Source: JAUCQB01 sp964586235
Lineage (GTDB): Bacteria; Planctomycetota; Phycisphaerae; UBA1845; PWPN01
Assembly: GCA_964586235.1 (NCBI GenBank)
Contig: CAZPIO010000025.1
Coordinates: 1 to 64,000 of the forward strand
Direction: 5' to 3'
DNA: 64,000 bases
A model generated the notes under the pieces. It was not told the DNA's origin. It saw only the letters and a program-made list of their open reading frames with translations, and did no database searches. Within the stretch, counting starts at the first letter, position 1. Every line of letters begins with the position of its first letter. The position numbers were made by a program, and so were the translations under genes. Positions 45,176-53,557 of the stretch are shown one piece after another.

Positions 45176-46417
45176 ATGTCAAAGGCTGCTGACTACGGAC
45201 AGTTAGTCGCGGAGAGAAAGGCTTGCCACCTCTGTGAGGGCCTGACGAATCCGGCAGACGTCGAGCGTGGGCGGTTTGACTCCGATCACATTGGAGCGTG
45301 GTCACTCTGGCAAGGGAATCTCGATGCCTCCCTGATGGTTGTCGGACAAGACTGGGGAGACAGAGCCTACTTCCTCCGACACGAAGGACGCGAAGGGCCG
45401 CGTAATCCAACGAACCTCGCTCTGGTGGAACTGGCGGGCCTTGCGGGAGTTCAAATTGGTGGTCCGGGTTCTGCGGAAGGGCGAGACGTCGCCTTCTTCA
45501 CCAACGCTATTCTCTGCCTAAAGGTCACGGAAGGCGGGCTCCAGGGGAAGGTCCAACCGCCCTGGTTCAGCAATTGCGCTCGGTTTCTCAGGCGACAAAT
45601 CGAGATTATCAGCCCCGCAGTCGTCGTTGGACTCGGAGAACTCGCGTATCGCGCGATTCTAAGCGGATTCGGACTGAAGTGCGGACCTTTTCGCGCGGAG
45701 GTCGAAGCGGCCAGCGGAAGAACGCTTCCGAACTGCAGCCGCGCGTTTGCGATGTACCACTGCGGCGTCAGAGGCTCCAGGATAAATCGCAGGATAGAGT
45801 TGCAGAGAGAAGACTGGAAGAGGCTCCGCCCCTTTCTCGCGACCGGTCAGACCGGGCATCCGGCAGGTAAGGTCCGTTGCAGGCGAGAATCACCGCCGCC
45901 AAGCTCGATACCGTCAGCGGGCACGGCGCGGCGTTCATCTGGGAGTGCAGGAATGGACTACTTTTTCTACAACACTGACGCGAAGTCGCTCATCGATCAG
46001 CCACGGCCTCGGTTTGGGGTCCTGATCAAGGAAGGTTTCGCTGCAAGCGGGGGCGCGCGGCGATTCGGAGAGCAACTTGGTCGGCTCGCAGAAAACGACA
46101 TGCTCCTGATGTACGAGAATGGCCTCGGTGTTGTTGCTGTGGGCAAAGTGAAGAAGCGTTGGGACGGGGTGTCCTACGCCGCGCCTATCTACTATACCGC
46201 CAGAGAAATGCAGCAGTTCGAGAGCGGCGTCCCATGCGAATACCGTATTAGCGTTGACTGGTTTCTTGACCTTTCTGACTCACCTTTTCGTGTGGACGAG
46301 ATCAGGAAACGGCTCGGCTACAATCCGCGCGGTACTATCCAGCGAATTGTCGAACAGCAGACTGAGGTGGCAAGAATAATCGATAACTTGGTGCGGCGGT
46401 GGGGAGCGAGTTCATAG
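45176..46417 (+). CDS. uracil-DNA-glycosylase-like protein fused to an EVE/PUA-like domain
   Basis: 413 residues. Residues 1-222 look like an Fe-S uracil-DNA-glycosylase superfamily domain: Cys 17, 20, 114 and 134 could ligate a 4Fe-4S cluster, VVGQDWGDRAYF holds the active-site loop (56-66), and YHCGVRGS (194-201) sits where other families have HPSP. Residues 260-413 resemble EVE/PUA-like readers of modified bases (GVLIKEGFAASGGARRFG, LGRLAENDMLLMYENG, LGVVAVGKVKKRWDG). The 37-residue linker is Pro/Ser/Arg-rich. The start at 45176 has AGGA 8 bases before it. GGGAG lies before an internal ATG at 45953, so the EVE part may also be made alone. A defence role is inference. Confidence 0.72.
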   Translation: MSKAADYGQLVAERKACHLCEGLTNPADVERGRFDSDHIGAWSLWQGNLDASLMVVGQDWGDRAYFLRHEGREGPRNPTNLALVELAGLAGVQIGGPGSAEGRDVAFFTNAILCLKVTEGGLQGKVQPPWFSNCARFLRRQIEIISPAVVVGLGELAYRAILSGFGLKCGPFRAEVEAASGRTLPNCSRAFAMYHCGVRGSRINRRIELQREDWKRLRPFLATGQTGHPAGKVRCRRESPPPSSIPSAGTARRSSGSAGMDYFFYNTDAKSLIDQPRPRFGVLIKEGFAASGGARRFGEQLGRLAENDMLLMYENGLGVVAVGKVKKRWDGVSYAAPIYYTAREMQQFESGVPCEYRISVDWFLDLSDSPFRVDEIRKRLGYNPRGTIQRIVEQQTEVARIIDNLVRRWGASS

Positions 46418-46480
46418 CCGGCCTCCCACACGGGACGCCGGGCAGGTGCGTGTGGTTGTTCGGCCGAAGAGGATTTGTTA

Positions 46481-46969
46481 ATGGAAATCCGCTGGGAAGA
46501 CGTGGTCATCGAAAAGCGCACCGTGCGGGCCGATGCCGCAGATCTGGTCAAGGAGTGGCTTTGGCTGGTTCCGAAGGATGCCGAGGTGATGCTGCCTACT
46601 GCGTGCGGGGACCTGTTCCTGAGGCTTCCTGACGGGAGCATCGCGTTCCTGGACACCTACGAAGGATCGTGCGTAACGGTAGCCGCGAGCTACGATCCGT
46701 GGAAGTTCATGCTAAACGACCCGGAGCGACTGGAGGCGTGGTTCCGGTGCACACTGATCGGGGAGTTGCTGGAGGCCGGGCTCAAGCGGGAGCCGGGGCA
46801 GTGTTTCAGCCCGTTCGTTCCACAGGTGGTCAACGGTACTTGGGAGGCGTCCAACTTCCACACCTGCAGCCTGCTCGTTCATCTGGCCTCGCTTGGCCAG
46901 ATCCATCGGCAGGTGAAGGACCTTCCGCTGGGCACCGAGATCTCTGCTTTCAGGGTTGTTTGGGAGTAG
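46481..46969 (+). CDS. DUF1851 (T6SS immunity Tdi1-like) protein
   Basis: 162 residues. The C-terminal half has the family hallmarks: GSIAFLDTYEG, FMLNDPERLEAWF, GQCFSPFVPQVVNG, LLVHLASLGQIHRQVKDLP and LGTEISAF. DUF1851 proteins include the immunity protein Tdi1 that neutralises a DNase-type toxin, and many are found in polymorphic-toxin immunity arrays. No cognate toxin is adjacent; the nearest gene is the glycosylase-EVE protein. AGAGG lies 8 bases before ATG 46481; the TTG at 46475 is less likely. It ends the accessory island. Confidence 0.83.
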   Translation: MEIRWEDVVIEKRTVRADAADLVKEWLWLVPKDAEVMLPTACGDLFLRLPDGSIAFLDTYEGSCVTVAASYDPWKFMLNDPERLEAWFRCTLIGELLEAGLKREPGQCFSPFVPQVVNGTWEASNFHTCSLLVHLASLGQIHRQVKDLPLGTEISAFRVVWE

Positions 46970-46973
46970 GAGT

Positions 46974-47008
46974 TCACCACGGAGACACGGGGGGGCACGG
47001 AGAAGGCG
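46974..47008. repeat. CACCACGGAGACACGG-type simple repeat
   Basis: CACCACGGAGACACGGGGGG followed by GCACGGAGAAGG. Related units lie at 47688-47750 and 43487-43503. They begin 5 bases after the DUF1851 stop. Confidence 0.75.
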
Positions 47009-47099
47009 AGCGGGGGGGACGTTGAACAGGAGCACACGGAGGTGACGGAGAAGATCGATCTGGCTTCTGCTCTGTTGACTCTGTTACCTCCTGCCAGGG

Positions 47100-47250
47100 T
47101 GTTCTTGGATGCAGGCAAGCCCGTTGAAACGGGCTCGATGGGAGAGGATAAAAAGAGGGAAGACGCGTTGGTCGCAGAACCAGCCGTGAACGACTGGCCT
47201 ATGGGCCCGCCTGCGGCGGGAAAGGCCGCTGAAGCGGCCTGTGTGTTCAG
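47100..47250. repeat. multi-hairpin element, second member
   Basis: Hairpins AGCCCGTTGAAACGGGCT (47118-47135), CCAGCCGTGAACGACTGG (47180-47197), CCCGCCTGCGGCGGG (47206-47220) and AGGCCGCTGAAGCGGCCT (47223-47240). The reverse complement parallels the hairpin order of 17883-18074, including TTTCCCGCCG and ATAGGCCAG. Confidence 0.7.
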
Positions 47251-47458
47251 GGGGGGCGGAAGGCGAGACAGGAGAGTCGGTCCGTTAGCCTGTCAGTCTG
47301 TTGGACTGTTGGAGGGGGGAAGGAGCTCTCGGCGATCAGCCCCTTGACGCAGCTCCCTCGACCTTGCTCGGGACAAGATCGGGACAAGCAGTCAGTTCGC
47401 TACGGCGAATCTCCCTACGGTCGACACTCGGCGGTCAGCCAGAGGGTGGAGGACCGGT

Positions 47459-47565
47459 GATTCCTCCGCCCCGCCGGGGCGGGTTTGGTCGGGGGCGGGA
47501 GGATACCAGGGGTTCGCAGGGCCTCACCCCTGGCTACAGTCCGAGGCCCCTCCGGGGCCGTGAGG
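47459..47565 (+). repeat. CCAGGGGT hairpin repeat block, inverted copy of 27250-27343
   Basis: Nearly identical to the reverse complement of 27250-27343 over about 95 bases. Just upstream, GGGACAAGATCGGGACAAGC (47370-47390) is likewise related to the TTGTCCC repeats at 27092-27135. Confidence 0.85.
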
Positions 47566-47687
47566 AGAGGCAGGACAGCTTCGCGCAGTGAGCGACCGGT
47601 TCGACCTCACCTTGCGGGATTCGTGCAATCCCCGCCTGCGGCGAGGCAGGCGTGTGATCGGTGGTTGAGAAGCCTTCGGTGATTTCA

Positions 47688-47750
47688 CCACGGAGGCCCG
47701 CTCGCTGGCGCTCGGGGTTCTGAAGCGGGGACACGGAGGGCACGGAGAAG
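47688..47750. repeat. CACCACGGAGGCCCG / GACACGGAGGGCACGG simple repeat
   Basis: A second unit of the CACGGAG family, interrupted by GCTCGCTGGCGCTCGGGG. It lies in the 1237-base non-coding tract upstream of the protease gene. Confidence 0.65.
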
Positions 47751-47849
47751 ACCGGCGGGGGGGAGGAGTTGTTAGTCATCAGTGGTCAGTTCTCAGCAGC
47801 GGGCGGGCACGTTGACCGCAACCATCGGTCGGCCACATCGAGGACGAGG

Positions 47850-48002
47850 GTACGTGTTTAGCGTGCGAGAGAGCAGGTCAGGCACTTGTTGCGGGCTTTT
47901 CTGTAGCGGCACACTCCGGCCAGACTCCACGTGCATCCCCGGATCAGACGGCAACCCGCATTTGGGCAACAAGAGCCAGACCCCGGCACGCTAAACACGT
48001 AC
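47850..48002. mobile_element. 153-bp MITE with perfect 17-bp terminal inverted repeats
   Basis: GTACGTGTTTAGCGTGC at 47850-47866 is matched exactly, in reverse complement, at 47986-48002. GGACGAGG lies immediately outside both ends (47842-47849 and 48003-48010), an 8-bp target-site duplication. The interior has no supported reading frame, so it is a non-autonomous element that would need a transposase in trans. An 8-bp duplication is usual for IS66, IS256 and ISL3 groups, among others. Confidence 0.85.
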
Positions 48003-48206
48003 GGACGAGGTGGGGCACACGGCCGCACTGCTCACAGAGCAGTGGCACACGGCCATCGACTACTGGCTACCGAGCCGGGAGGGCCGACGGGGGCGCTCGC
48101 CGCGGCAGAGCGCGCTGGGGCAGACGGCTGCCCGCCCAAGAGGGCCGACGAGGGCGTCGGCCCTACTCTGCTTCCCAGGATGCGGGATCGCGAGTATCGT
48201 CTGGGC

Positions 48207-49382
48207 ATGAGTGATGAATCCGTATCCCAGGCGGCACAGCAGACGGCAGTGGCGGCGATCCCCGAGCGTGACCCGGCCGAGATGGAGGCCTACAACCGGG
48301 TTAAACGGCGCGTCCTGCTGGCCGATCTCGTTATCTCGCTCGTCTACTGGATCATCTGGTGCTTTGTTGCCCCGAGCTTCATGGAATGGGTCGGCCTGCC
48401 GGGCGGGTCCCGATGGCTGGGCCTGCTGGCCGGCGGGCTGGCGATGCTGGGCGGAAGCGTGCTGGTTTCGCTCCCGCTGGATTATTACAGCAGCTTCATC
48501 GTCGAGCACCGTTTCAGGCTCAGCAATCAGACCTTGGGGGCCTGGCTGATGTTCCAGGTGAAGACCTGGCTGGTCGGCGGCGTCATCGCCGGTATCGTCC
48601 TGGGCGGTCTGTACGCGGCCATGTGGTACACCGGCCGTTGGTGGGGGGTGTGGGTGTGGATCGGGGTCATGCTGTTCAGCGTGATGCTGGCCAAGGTGTT
48701 CCCGCTGCTCATCCTGCCGCTTTTCTACCCATCCAAACCGCTGGAACGGCCGAGCCTGTCGGATCGGCTGCGGGAGCTGGCCGGTGGGGCGGGCATGACC
48801 ATCACCGGCATCTTCGATTTGCAGATGAGCAAGGAAACCAAGAAGGCCAACGCCATGCTGGCCGGACTGGGTTCGTCGCGGCGCGTGTACCTCTCGGACA
48901 CGCTGCTGGGGTCCTTCGATGACGACCAGATCGCTGTGGTGTTCGCCCACGAACTGGGTCATCACGTCCGCGGGCACATCTGGAAGATGATCGGTATTTC
49001 GGCGGTGGTCAGCTCGTTGATGGTCACGCTGATCTGGTGGCGCCTGAACCCGTATGCCGGCAGCAGTGTCCCGGCCGACTGGTCGGCGGCCATCGCGGGC
49101 CTGTCGCAGGTGATGCTCATCACCTCGCTGTTCCCGCTGCTCATCTCGCCGGTCACCAACGCGATCAGCCGCCGTTTCGAGCGGCAGTGCGACGGCGACG
49201 CCCTCCGGTTGACCGACAACCCCAACGCCTACCGCACTGCCTTCCAGCAGCTCGGCCGCCTCAACCTCGACGACCCCAACCCGCCGTGGTGGGAGGTGGT
49301 CTGGTTCTGCGACCACCCGCCGATGGCGCAGCGGATCGCGATGGCGGACGACTACGAATCCCGAATGTCGAAATCCGAATGA
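48207..49382 (+). CDS. M48 family (Ste24-like) membrane metalloprotease
   Basis: 391 residues. Several membrane segments (residues 36-55, 70-90, 115-140, 145-172, 260-280, 300-325) and the zinc motif HELGHH at 248-253 in VVFAHELGHHVRGHIWKM. The conserved FERQCDGDAL supplies the third ligand and DHPPMAQRIAMAD the usual C-terminal block. CAAX-protease-like M48 enzymes act in the inner membrane. The last codons (YESRMSKSE) and the stop come from a GAATGTCGAAATCCGAATG simple repeat that has replaced the original end. The start ATG at 48207 has a weak GG-rich site. Confidence 0.92.
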   Translation: MSDESVSQAAQQTAVAAIPERDPAEMEAYNRVKRRVLLADLVISLVYWIIWCFVAPSFMEWVGLPGGSRWLGLLAGGLAMLGGSVLVSLPLDYYSSFIVEHRFRLSNQTLGAWLMFQVKTWLVGGVIAGIVLGGLYAAMWYTGRWWGVWVWIGVMLFSVMLAKVFPLLILPLFYPSKPLERPSLSDRLRELAGGAGMTITGIFDLQMSKETKKANAMLAGLGSSRRVYLSDTLLGSFDDDQIAVVFAHELGHHVRGHIWKMIGISAVVSSLMVTLIWWRLNPYAGSSVPADWSAAIAGLSQVMLITSLFPLLISPVTNAISRRFERQCDGDALRLTDNPNAYRTAFQQLGRLNLDDPNPPWWEVVWFCDHPPMAQRIAMADDYESRMSKSE

Positions 49383-49433
49383 CGAATGAATGACGAATGA
49401 CGAAATCCGAATGTCGAAGATCCGCCGTGGCGG
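49355..49433. repeat. GAATGACGAATG / CGAAATCCGAATG simple repeat
   Basis: CGAATCCCGAATGTCGAAAT followed by several GACGAATGA units and ATCCGCCGTGGCGGG. It overlaps the last nine codons of the protease gene. Related runs lie at 43799-43907 and 28600-28700. Confidence 0.85.
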
Positions 49434-49522
49434 GACGAACCTCCGCTGTACTTCCATTGACCCGCTGAATAGAATCTGATGACGCCTGGCTGTTCATCCT
49501 TCCGGTTCCAAGGAGGACCAGC

Positions 49523-50443
49523 ATGAACCGATTTTACTCCCATCGGAGCGCCGCCGACCCAAAGTGCCCTTCGACCCCGCGACGAGCACTGACGCTGCCG
49601 GAGGTGCTCGTTGTGCTCGGAGTCGTCATCCTCCTGGCCGTAATCGTCGTCATTCTGTTAAGGACCGACCGCCGCCCTCGCAACCCAGGTACCTGGTGTG
49701 CGGCCAACCTCTCGGGGATGGGTAAAGGGTTCTACACCTACGCCACCGAAAACAGCGATGAATGGCCGATCGCCGCTCATGCACCTGCCGAGGCTGACGA
49801 AGTGGGGCGGGTCAAATACGCTCCGGGCATGATCGGGACGCACCGGGGTGATGGGCGCGATCCCAAATCCGGCGAAACGACCGAGAAGGACACCGAAATG
49901 TCGACCACTCGCAATCTATGGTGTCTCGTCAGAACCGGTGGTACGAGTCCGAGATCATTCATCTGCCCATCCGCCAACGACCAGCCGAACAACGAGGACA
50001 ATCCGGCCGACTACTGGGATTTCCGCTCATGGCAGGAGGTCAGCTACGGCTACCAGGTTCCGTACGGCAAGCACGGTCGGCCCACGACCGAGTGTGATCC
50101 CAGGATGGCGCTGGCCGCCGACAAGGGTCCTTACGGTGCCGCGTTGGAGGCCGGCCGTCCGAGCCCCGGTCCGCCCAACCTGACGGCCAATGCCTCGCCG
50201 GACGACTGGATGCCCTGGAACTCACCGAACCACGGTGGCGAGGGACAGATGGTGCTGTTCGCGGATAGCCATGCGGAGTGGCTCCCCAAGCCGACCGTTG
50301 GGGTGAAGAACGACAACATCTACACCCGCTGGTCGGCGGCCGACGGCGGCGGCGACGCCAGCGATCTGCCCCGCGTGCAGGGAACGCCCCCGACGGGGCT
50401 CGAGACCCCCTGGAGCGACACGGACTCGCTCATTTACCCATGA
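49523..50443 (+). CDS. prepilin-type N-terminal methylation domain protein
   Basis: 306 residues. After a 21-residue leader comes a type IV pilin-like motif, ALTLPEVLVVLGVVILLAVI, with the expected Glu at +5. The C-terminal region has KSFICPS-like SPRSFICPSANDQ and a FADSHAEW motif, features of the planctomycete prepilin-like family. These proteins are exported by a type II secretion or pilus-like machine; function unknown. AGGAGG lies 7-8 bases before the ATG. Confidence 0.85.
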   Translation: MNRFYSHRSAADPKCPSTPRRALTLPEVLVVLGVVILLAVIVVILLRTDRRPRNPGTWCAANLSGMGKGFYTYATENSDEWPIAAHAPAEADEVGRVKYAPGMIGTHRGDGRDPKSGETTEKDTEMSTTRNLWCLVRTGGTSPRSFICPSANDQPNNEDNPADYWDFRSWQEVSYGYQVPYGKHGRPTTECDPRMALAADKGPYGAALEAGRPSPGPPNLTANASPDDWMPWNSPNHGGEGQMVLFADSHAEWLPKPTVGVKNDNIYTRWSAADGGGDASDLPRVQGTPPTGLETPWSDTDSLIYP

Positions 50444-50785
50444 GAGGGGCAAGGGATAAGCGGTGACAGTCGGGGGGCGTTGGCCAAGTGCCCAACAGAG
50501 CGAGCCGCCGGGTTCACCCCGGCGGTAGGATGCTGGTTACGCAAGCTGGAAGGTAATAAACGCAAGCATAAAGGACGACTTGAGTCGGTCGCGGGGGCTC
50601 CTCAGAACCGGCTGTAATCTCGGCAAATCCTTGCTGCTCAAAAGATTACAGGAGCCCAAAGTCGGTCTTGTCCGATCGTACACATTACGATAACATCCTG
50701 CGGTGCGATTACCCCACCGGTCGAGTGGCTCAAGCCGGAGCAGGTGGGGTGCGCTTGTGCAAAAGCGTCCCTTGGAGAGAAATCC
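50444..50785. other. spacer with one hairpin
   Basis: 342 bases. CCGCCGGG-TTCA-CCCCGGCGG (50505-50525) is a stable hairpin 60 bases after the prepilin-like gene, without a T-run. The rest is unremarkable and probably holds the promoter of the hydrolase gene. Confidence 0.5.
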
Positions 50786-51670
50786 GTGAACGATGGCGTT
50801 AGTCAGGTTGGAGGTGCCGCTGTCCGGCCATCTCCGGTGCCCGGCTCGAACGCCCCCCGGCTCGTACGCTTGCTGCTGCTGTTGCCGGTCCTGGGTGCGG
50901 TCGGGTGTGCGCCGCTTCGGTCGACTTCCAAGCTGCGCTCCGCGGAACGTTGGTCGAAGGGATACGTCATCATTCTGCCGGGCATCGAGGGGCGGAGCTA
51001 CCTCAACGAGAATATCGCTTTCGGTCTCAACGACGGAGGCGTGCCGGGTTCGCTCGAGATATACGATTGGACAGTAGGGGGCTGGCTCACCTGGCCGCTG
51101 AACCTCCGGTGGAGCGAGCACAACAAGAAGGAGGCCGCAAAGCTCGCCGAGAAGATCAAGAACTACCAGGACAGGTTTCCCGGCCGTCCGGTGTCTTTGA
51201 TCGGGCACTCCGGCGGCGGCGGAATCGTGGTTCTGACACTCGAACACCTGCCGCCTGAGCGCAAGGTCGACAGCGCGATCCTCCTGGCCCCGGCATTGGC
51301 CCCGGACTATGACCTTCGCAGGGCGTTGACTCGCACAAGGTCGGGCATCTGGAACTACTACTCCAAGTACGACGTGGGTTTCCTGCAGGTCGGCACTTCC
51401 GCTTTCGGCACCATCGAGGGAAAGCACGCCCGCGCCGCCGGGGCGGTCGGTTTCGTGAAGCCCTGGGGAATGAACCGGGCCGGCCACGAACTCTACGATC
51501 GCATGCTGCACCAGCAGGAGTTCACGCCGCAGATGGCCGACAGCGGTCACGTTGGTCTGCACACGACCTGGGCGAGAAGATCCTTCGTCTCCCGCTGGCT
51601 GGCCCCTATCATCAGGACGGGCTACTCCGACGTGCCTCAATATGCTTCCGACACCCCGCCCGCGCATTGA
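50786..51670 (+). CDS. alpha/beta-hydrolase-like lipoprotein
   Basis: 294 residues. A lipoprotein signal (LLLLLPVLGAVGC) places it at the membrane. The nucleophile elbow is GHSGGGG in VSLIGHSGGGGIVVLTL near residue 140, and DSGHVGLHT near the end holds a possible catalytic His. The substrate is unknown. The start is GTG at 50786, with GGAGAG 8 bases upstream; the longer frame from 50744 begins in non-coding sequence. Confidence 0.8.
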   Translation: MNDGVSQVGGAAVRPSPVPGSNAPRLVRLLLLLPVLGAVGCAPLRSTSKLRSAERWSKGYVIILPGIEGRSYLNENIAFGLNDGGVPGSLEIYDWTVGGWLTWPLNLRWSEHNKKEAAKLAEKIKNYQDRFPGRPVSLIGHSGGGGIVVLTLEHLPPERKVDSAILLAPALAPDYDLRRALTRTRSGIWNYYSKYDVGFLQVGTSAFGTIEGKHARAAGAVGFVKPWGMNRAGHELYDRMLHQQEFTPQMADSGHVGLHTTWARRSFVSRWLAPIIRTGYSDVPQYASDTPPAH

Positions 51671-51880
51671 TCGGGTACTCGCATCCCGTACGGCCTCCCA
51701 TGCCAAGCCCGCGGTCTGCCCCGCCAAGGTCCGAGAACTGCGCAGCCGGAGATCACTGCCTCGGCCTGAATGTCCCGAATCTGCGACGCACCGGCCGTCA
51801 GCGGACATGCCAATAATTGATAAATGACTCGTCGGTGGATACGATGTAGGGTTCTTGGCGAGTGTCAAGAGACTCTAACG

Positions 51881-53557
51881 ATGACGCAGGCGGATACGAG
51901 CGTGGGCAGAATCCTGGTGTTTCAGCCTGATTCGGCTGATACATCCAGGCTCGTTGAGTGCCTCAGCCAGTTCGGGCGGGTGCGCGTCGAACCGACGATC
52001 CAATCCACGCTGAATGCGCTGGAGCAGGAACGGTTCGACCTGTTCGTCAGCGCTTCGCCCGAGTTTCTGACTGCCGAGCGGCTTGCCGCCAGCCGCCAAC
52101 TGGCGGCCGTTCTGGACGTGATCGGGCAGGCTGTTTGTATCGTGGACCCGGCCGGCGAGATCGTCTGGCGCAACGCACGGGCCGAGCGTCTTCCCGAAGA
52201 GCTGATCGAACGGATCCGCAAGCACTGCATGGCGATGTACAGCTCCGCCGAGGCCCGCCAGTCGTCCGGCCGTTCCCGAAGCCTCAGCATGGTCATCGGC
52301 GGCGACCAGTACTTTGACGCCGCGATCTCACCGATCGAGGATCGGGATCGGCACGTGATTCGCCTGGTTGTGTCCGTGAGCGACGTGACTCGTGCCCGCC
52401 GGCTCCAGCAGAAGATGGATGCCATCGACCACGCCGGCCGCGAACTCGTGCGGCTCGACGCCCAGGAACTCTCGAAGATGGACGCCGGCCAGCGACTGGC
52501 CCTGCTCGAACGCAAGATCATCCGCTCGACCCGCGAGCTGCTGGAGTTCAACAACTTCGCCATTCGCCTGCTGGACGAGAAAACGGGCAAGCTTGAACTC
52601 GTGCTCAGTGCGGGGCTGCTCCCGGAGGCCGAGGAGATCGACATTTACGCCTCGACCGAGAACAACGGCATCAGCGGCTACGTCGCGGCCACCGGCCGGA
52701 GTTACATCTGTCCGGATGTGCAGAAGGACCCGCGGTATATCATCGGCATCAGTAACGCGCGATCGTCCCTGACCGTGCCGCTGTGGCTGCACGACAAGGT
52801 GGTCGGCGTTTTCAACATCGAGAGCGACTCGCCGGGGGCGTTCAGCGAGGAGGACCGGCAGTTCGCCGAGATTTTCGGCCGTTACGTCGCCATCGCCCTT
52901 CACATTCTCGACCTGATGGTGGTCGAGCGGCACGCCACCACCGGCCGCCTCGCCGACAACGTCTCTTCCGAGGTCGGTGGGCCGCTGAGCGACATCCTCT
53001 CGGACGCGACGGCGCTGATGGAGGATTACATCGGCCACGATGACCTGCGCCACCGGCTTCAGTGCATCGTCGACAACGTGGACAAGATCCGGGCCCTGGT
53101 GCGGCAGGTGGGCAAGCCGGCCGGCGGCCTGTTGGGGGCGAAACCGGACCAGCCGGCCCGCGATCCCGTCCTGGCCGGCAAGTCGGTACTGATTATCGAC
53201 GACGAGGAAATCATCCGCCAGACGGTGTACGACGTGCTGACCAAGTACGGCTGCGAGGTCGAGACCGCCCGCGACGGCGTCAGGGCCATCTCCATGATCC
53301 ACGCCCGTTCGTACGACCTGGTGCTCAGCGACATCCGCATGCCGGGCAAGAGCGGTTACGAGATCTTTGCCGCGGTGAAGGAGGCCCGCCCCGGCTGCCC
53401 GGTCATCTTCATGACCGGCTTCGGCTACGACCCGAACCACTGCATCATCCGGGCCAACAAGGAAGGCCTCTCCGCGGTCCTCTACAAACCTTTCAAAGTC
53501 GACCAGCTCCTCGCCGACGTCCGGGCGGCGGTTTCGGCCGACCGGCCAAAAGGCTGA
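51881..53557 (+). CDS. PAS-GAF-receiver hybrid signalling protein
   Basis: 558 residues. An N-terminal receiver-like segment (GRILVFQPDSADTSRLVECL) lacks the usual phosphorylated Asp. A PAS domain (VLDVIGQAVCIVDPAGEIVW) follows, then a coiled segment, a GAF domain (residues 225-345: LEFNNFAIRLLDEKTGKLEL, SSLTVPLWLHDKVVGVFNIE), a degenerate dimerisation helix without H-box His context, and a full C-terminal receiver with DDEE, the phosphorylatable Asp in LVLSDIRMPG, and a Lys in YKPFKVDQLL. No kinase ATP-binding domain is present, so it probably receives phosphate from another kinase. Confidence 0.85.
   Translation: MTQADTSVGRILVFQPDSADTSRLVECLSQFGRVRVEPTIQSTLNALEQERFDLFVSASPEFLTAERLAASRQLAAVLDVIGQAVCIVDPAGEIVWRNARAERLPEELIERIRKHCMAMYSSAEARQSSGRSRSLSMVIGGDQYFDAAISPIEDRDRHVIRLVVSVSDVTRARRLQQKMDAIDHAGRELVRLDAQELSKMDAGQRLALLERKIIRSTRELLEFNNFAIRLLDEKTGKLELVLSAGLLPEAEEIDIYASTENNGISGYVAATGRSYICPDVQKDPRYIIGISNARSSLTVPLWLHDKVVGVFNIESDSPGAFSEEDRQFAEIFGRYVAIALHILDLMVVERHATTGRLADNVSSEVGGPLSDILSDATALMEDYIGHDDLRHRLQCIVDNVDKIRALVRQVGKPAGGLLGAKPDQPARDPVLAGKSVLIIDDEEIIRQTVYDVLTKYGCEVETARDGVRAISMIHARSYDLVLSDIRMPGKSGYEIFAAVKEARPGCPVIFMTGFGYDPNHCIIRANKEGLSAVLYKPFKVDQLLADVRAAVSADRPKG

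Noticed and set aside
50505..50525. Rho-independent terminator
   Set aside because: The hairpin is strong but no T-run follows.
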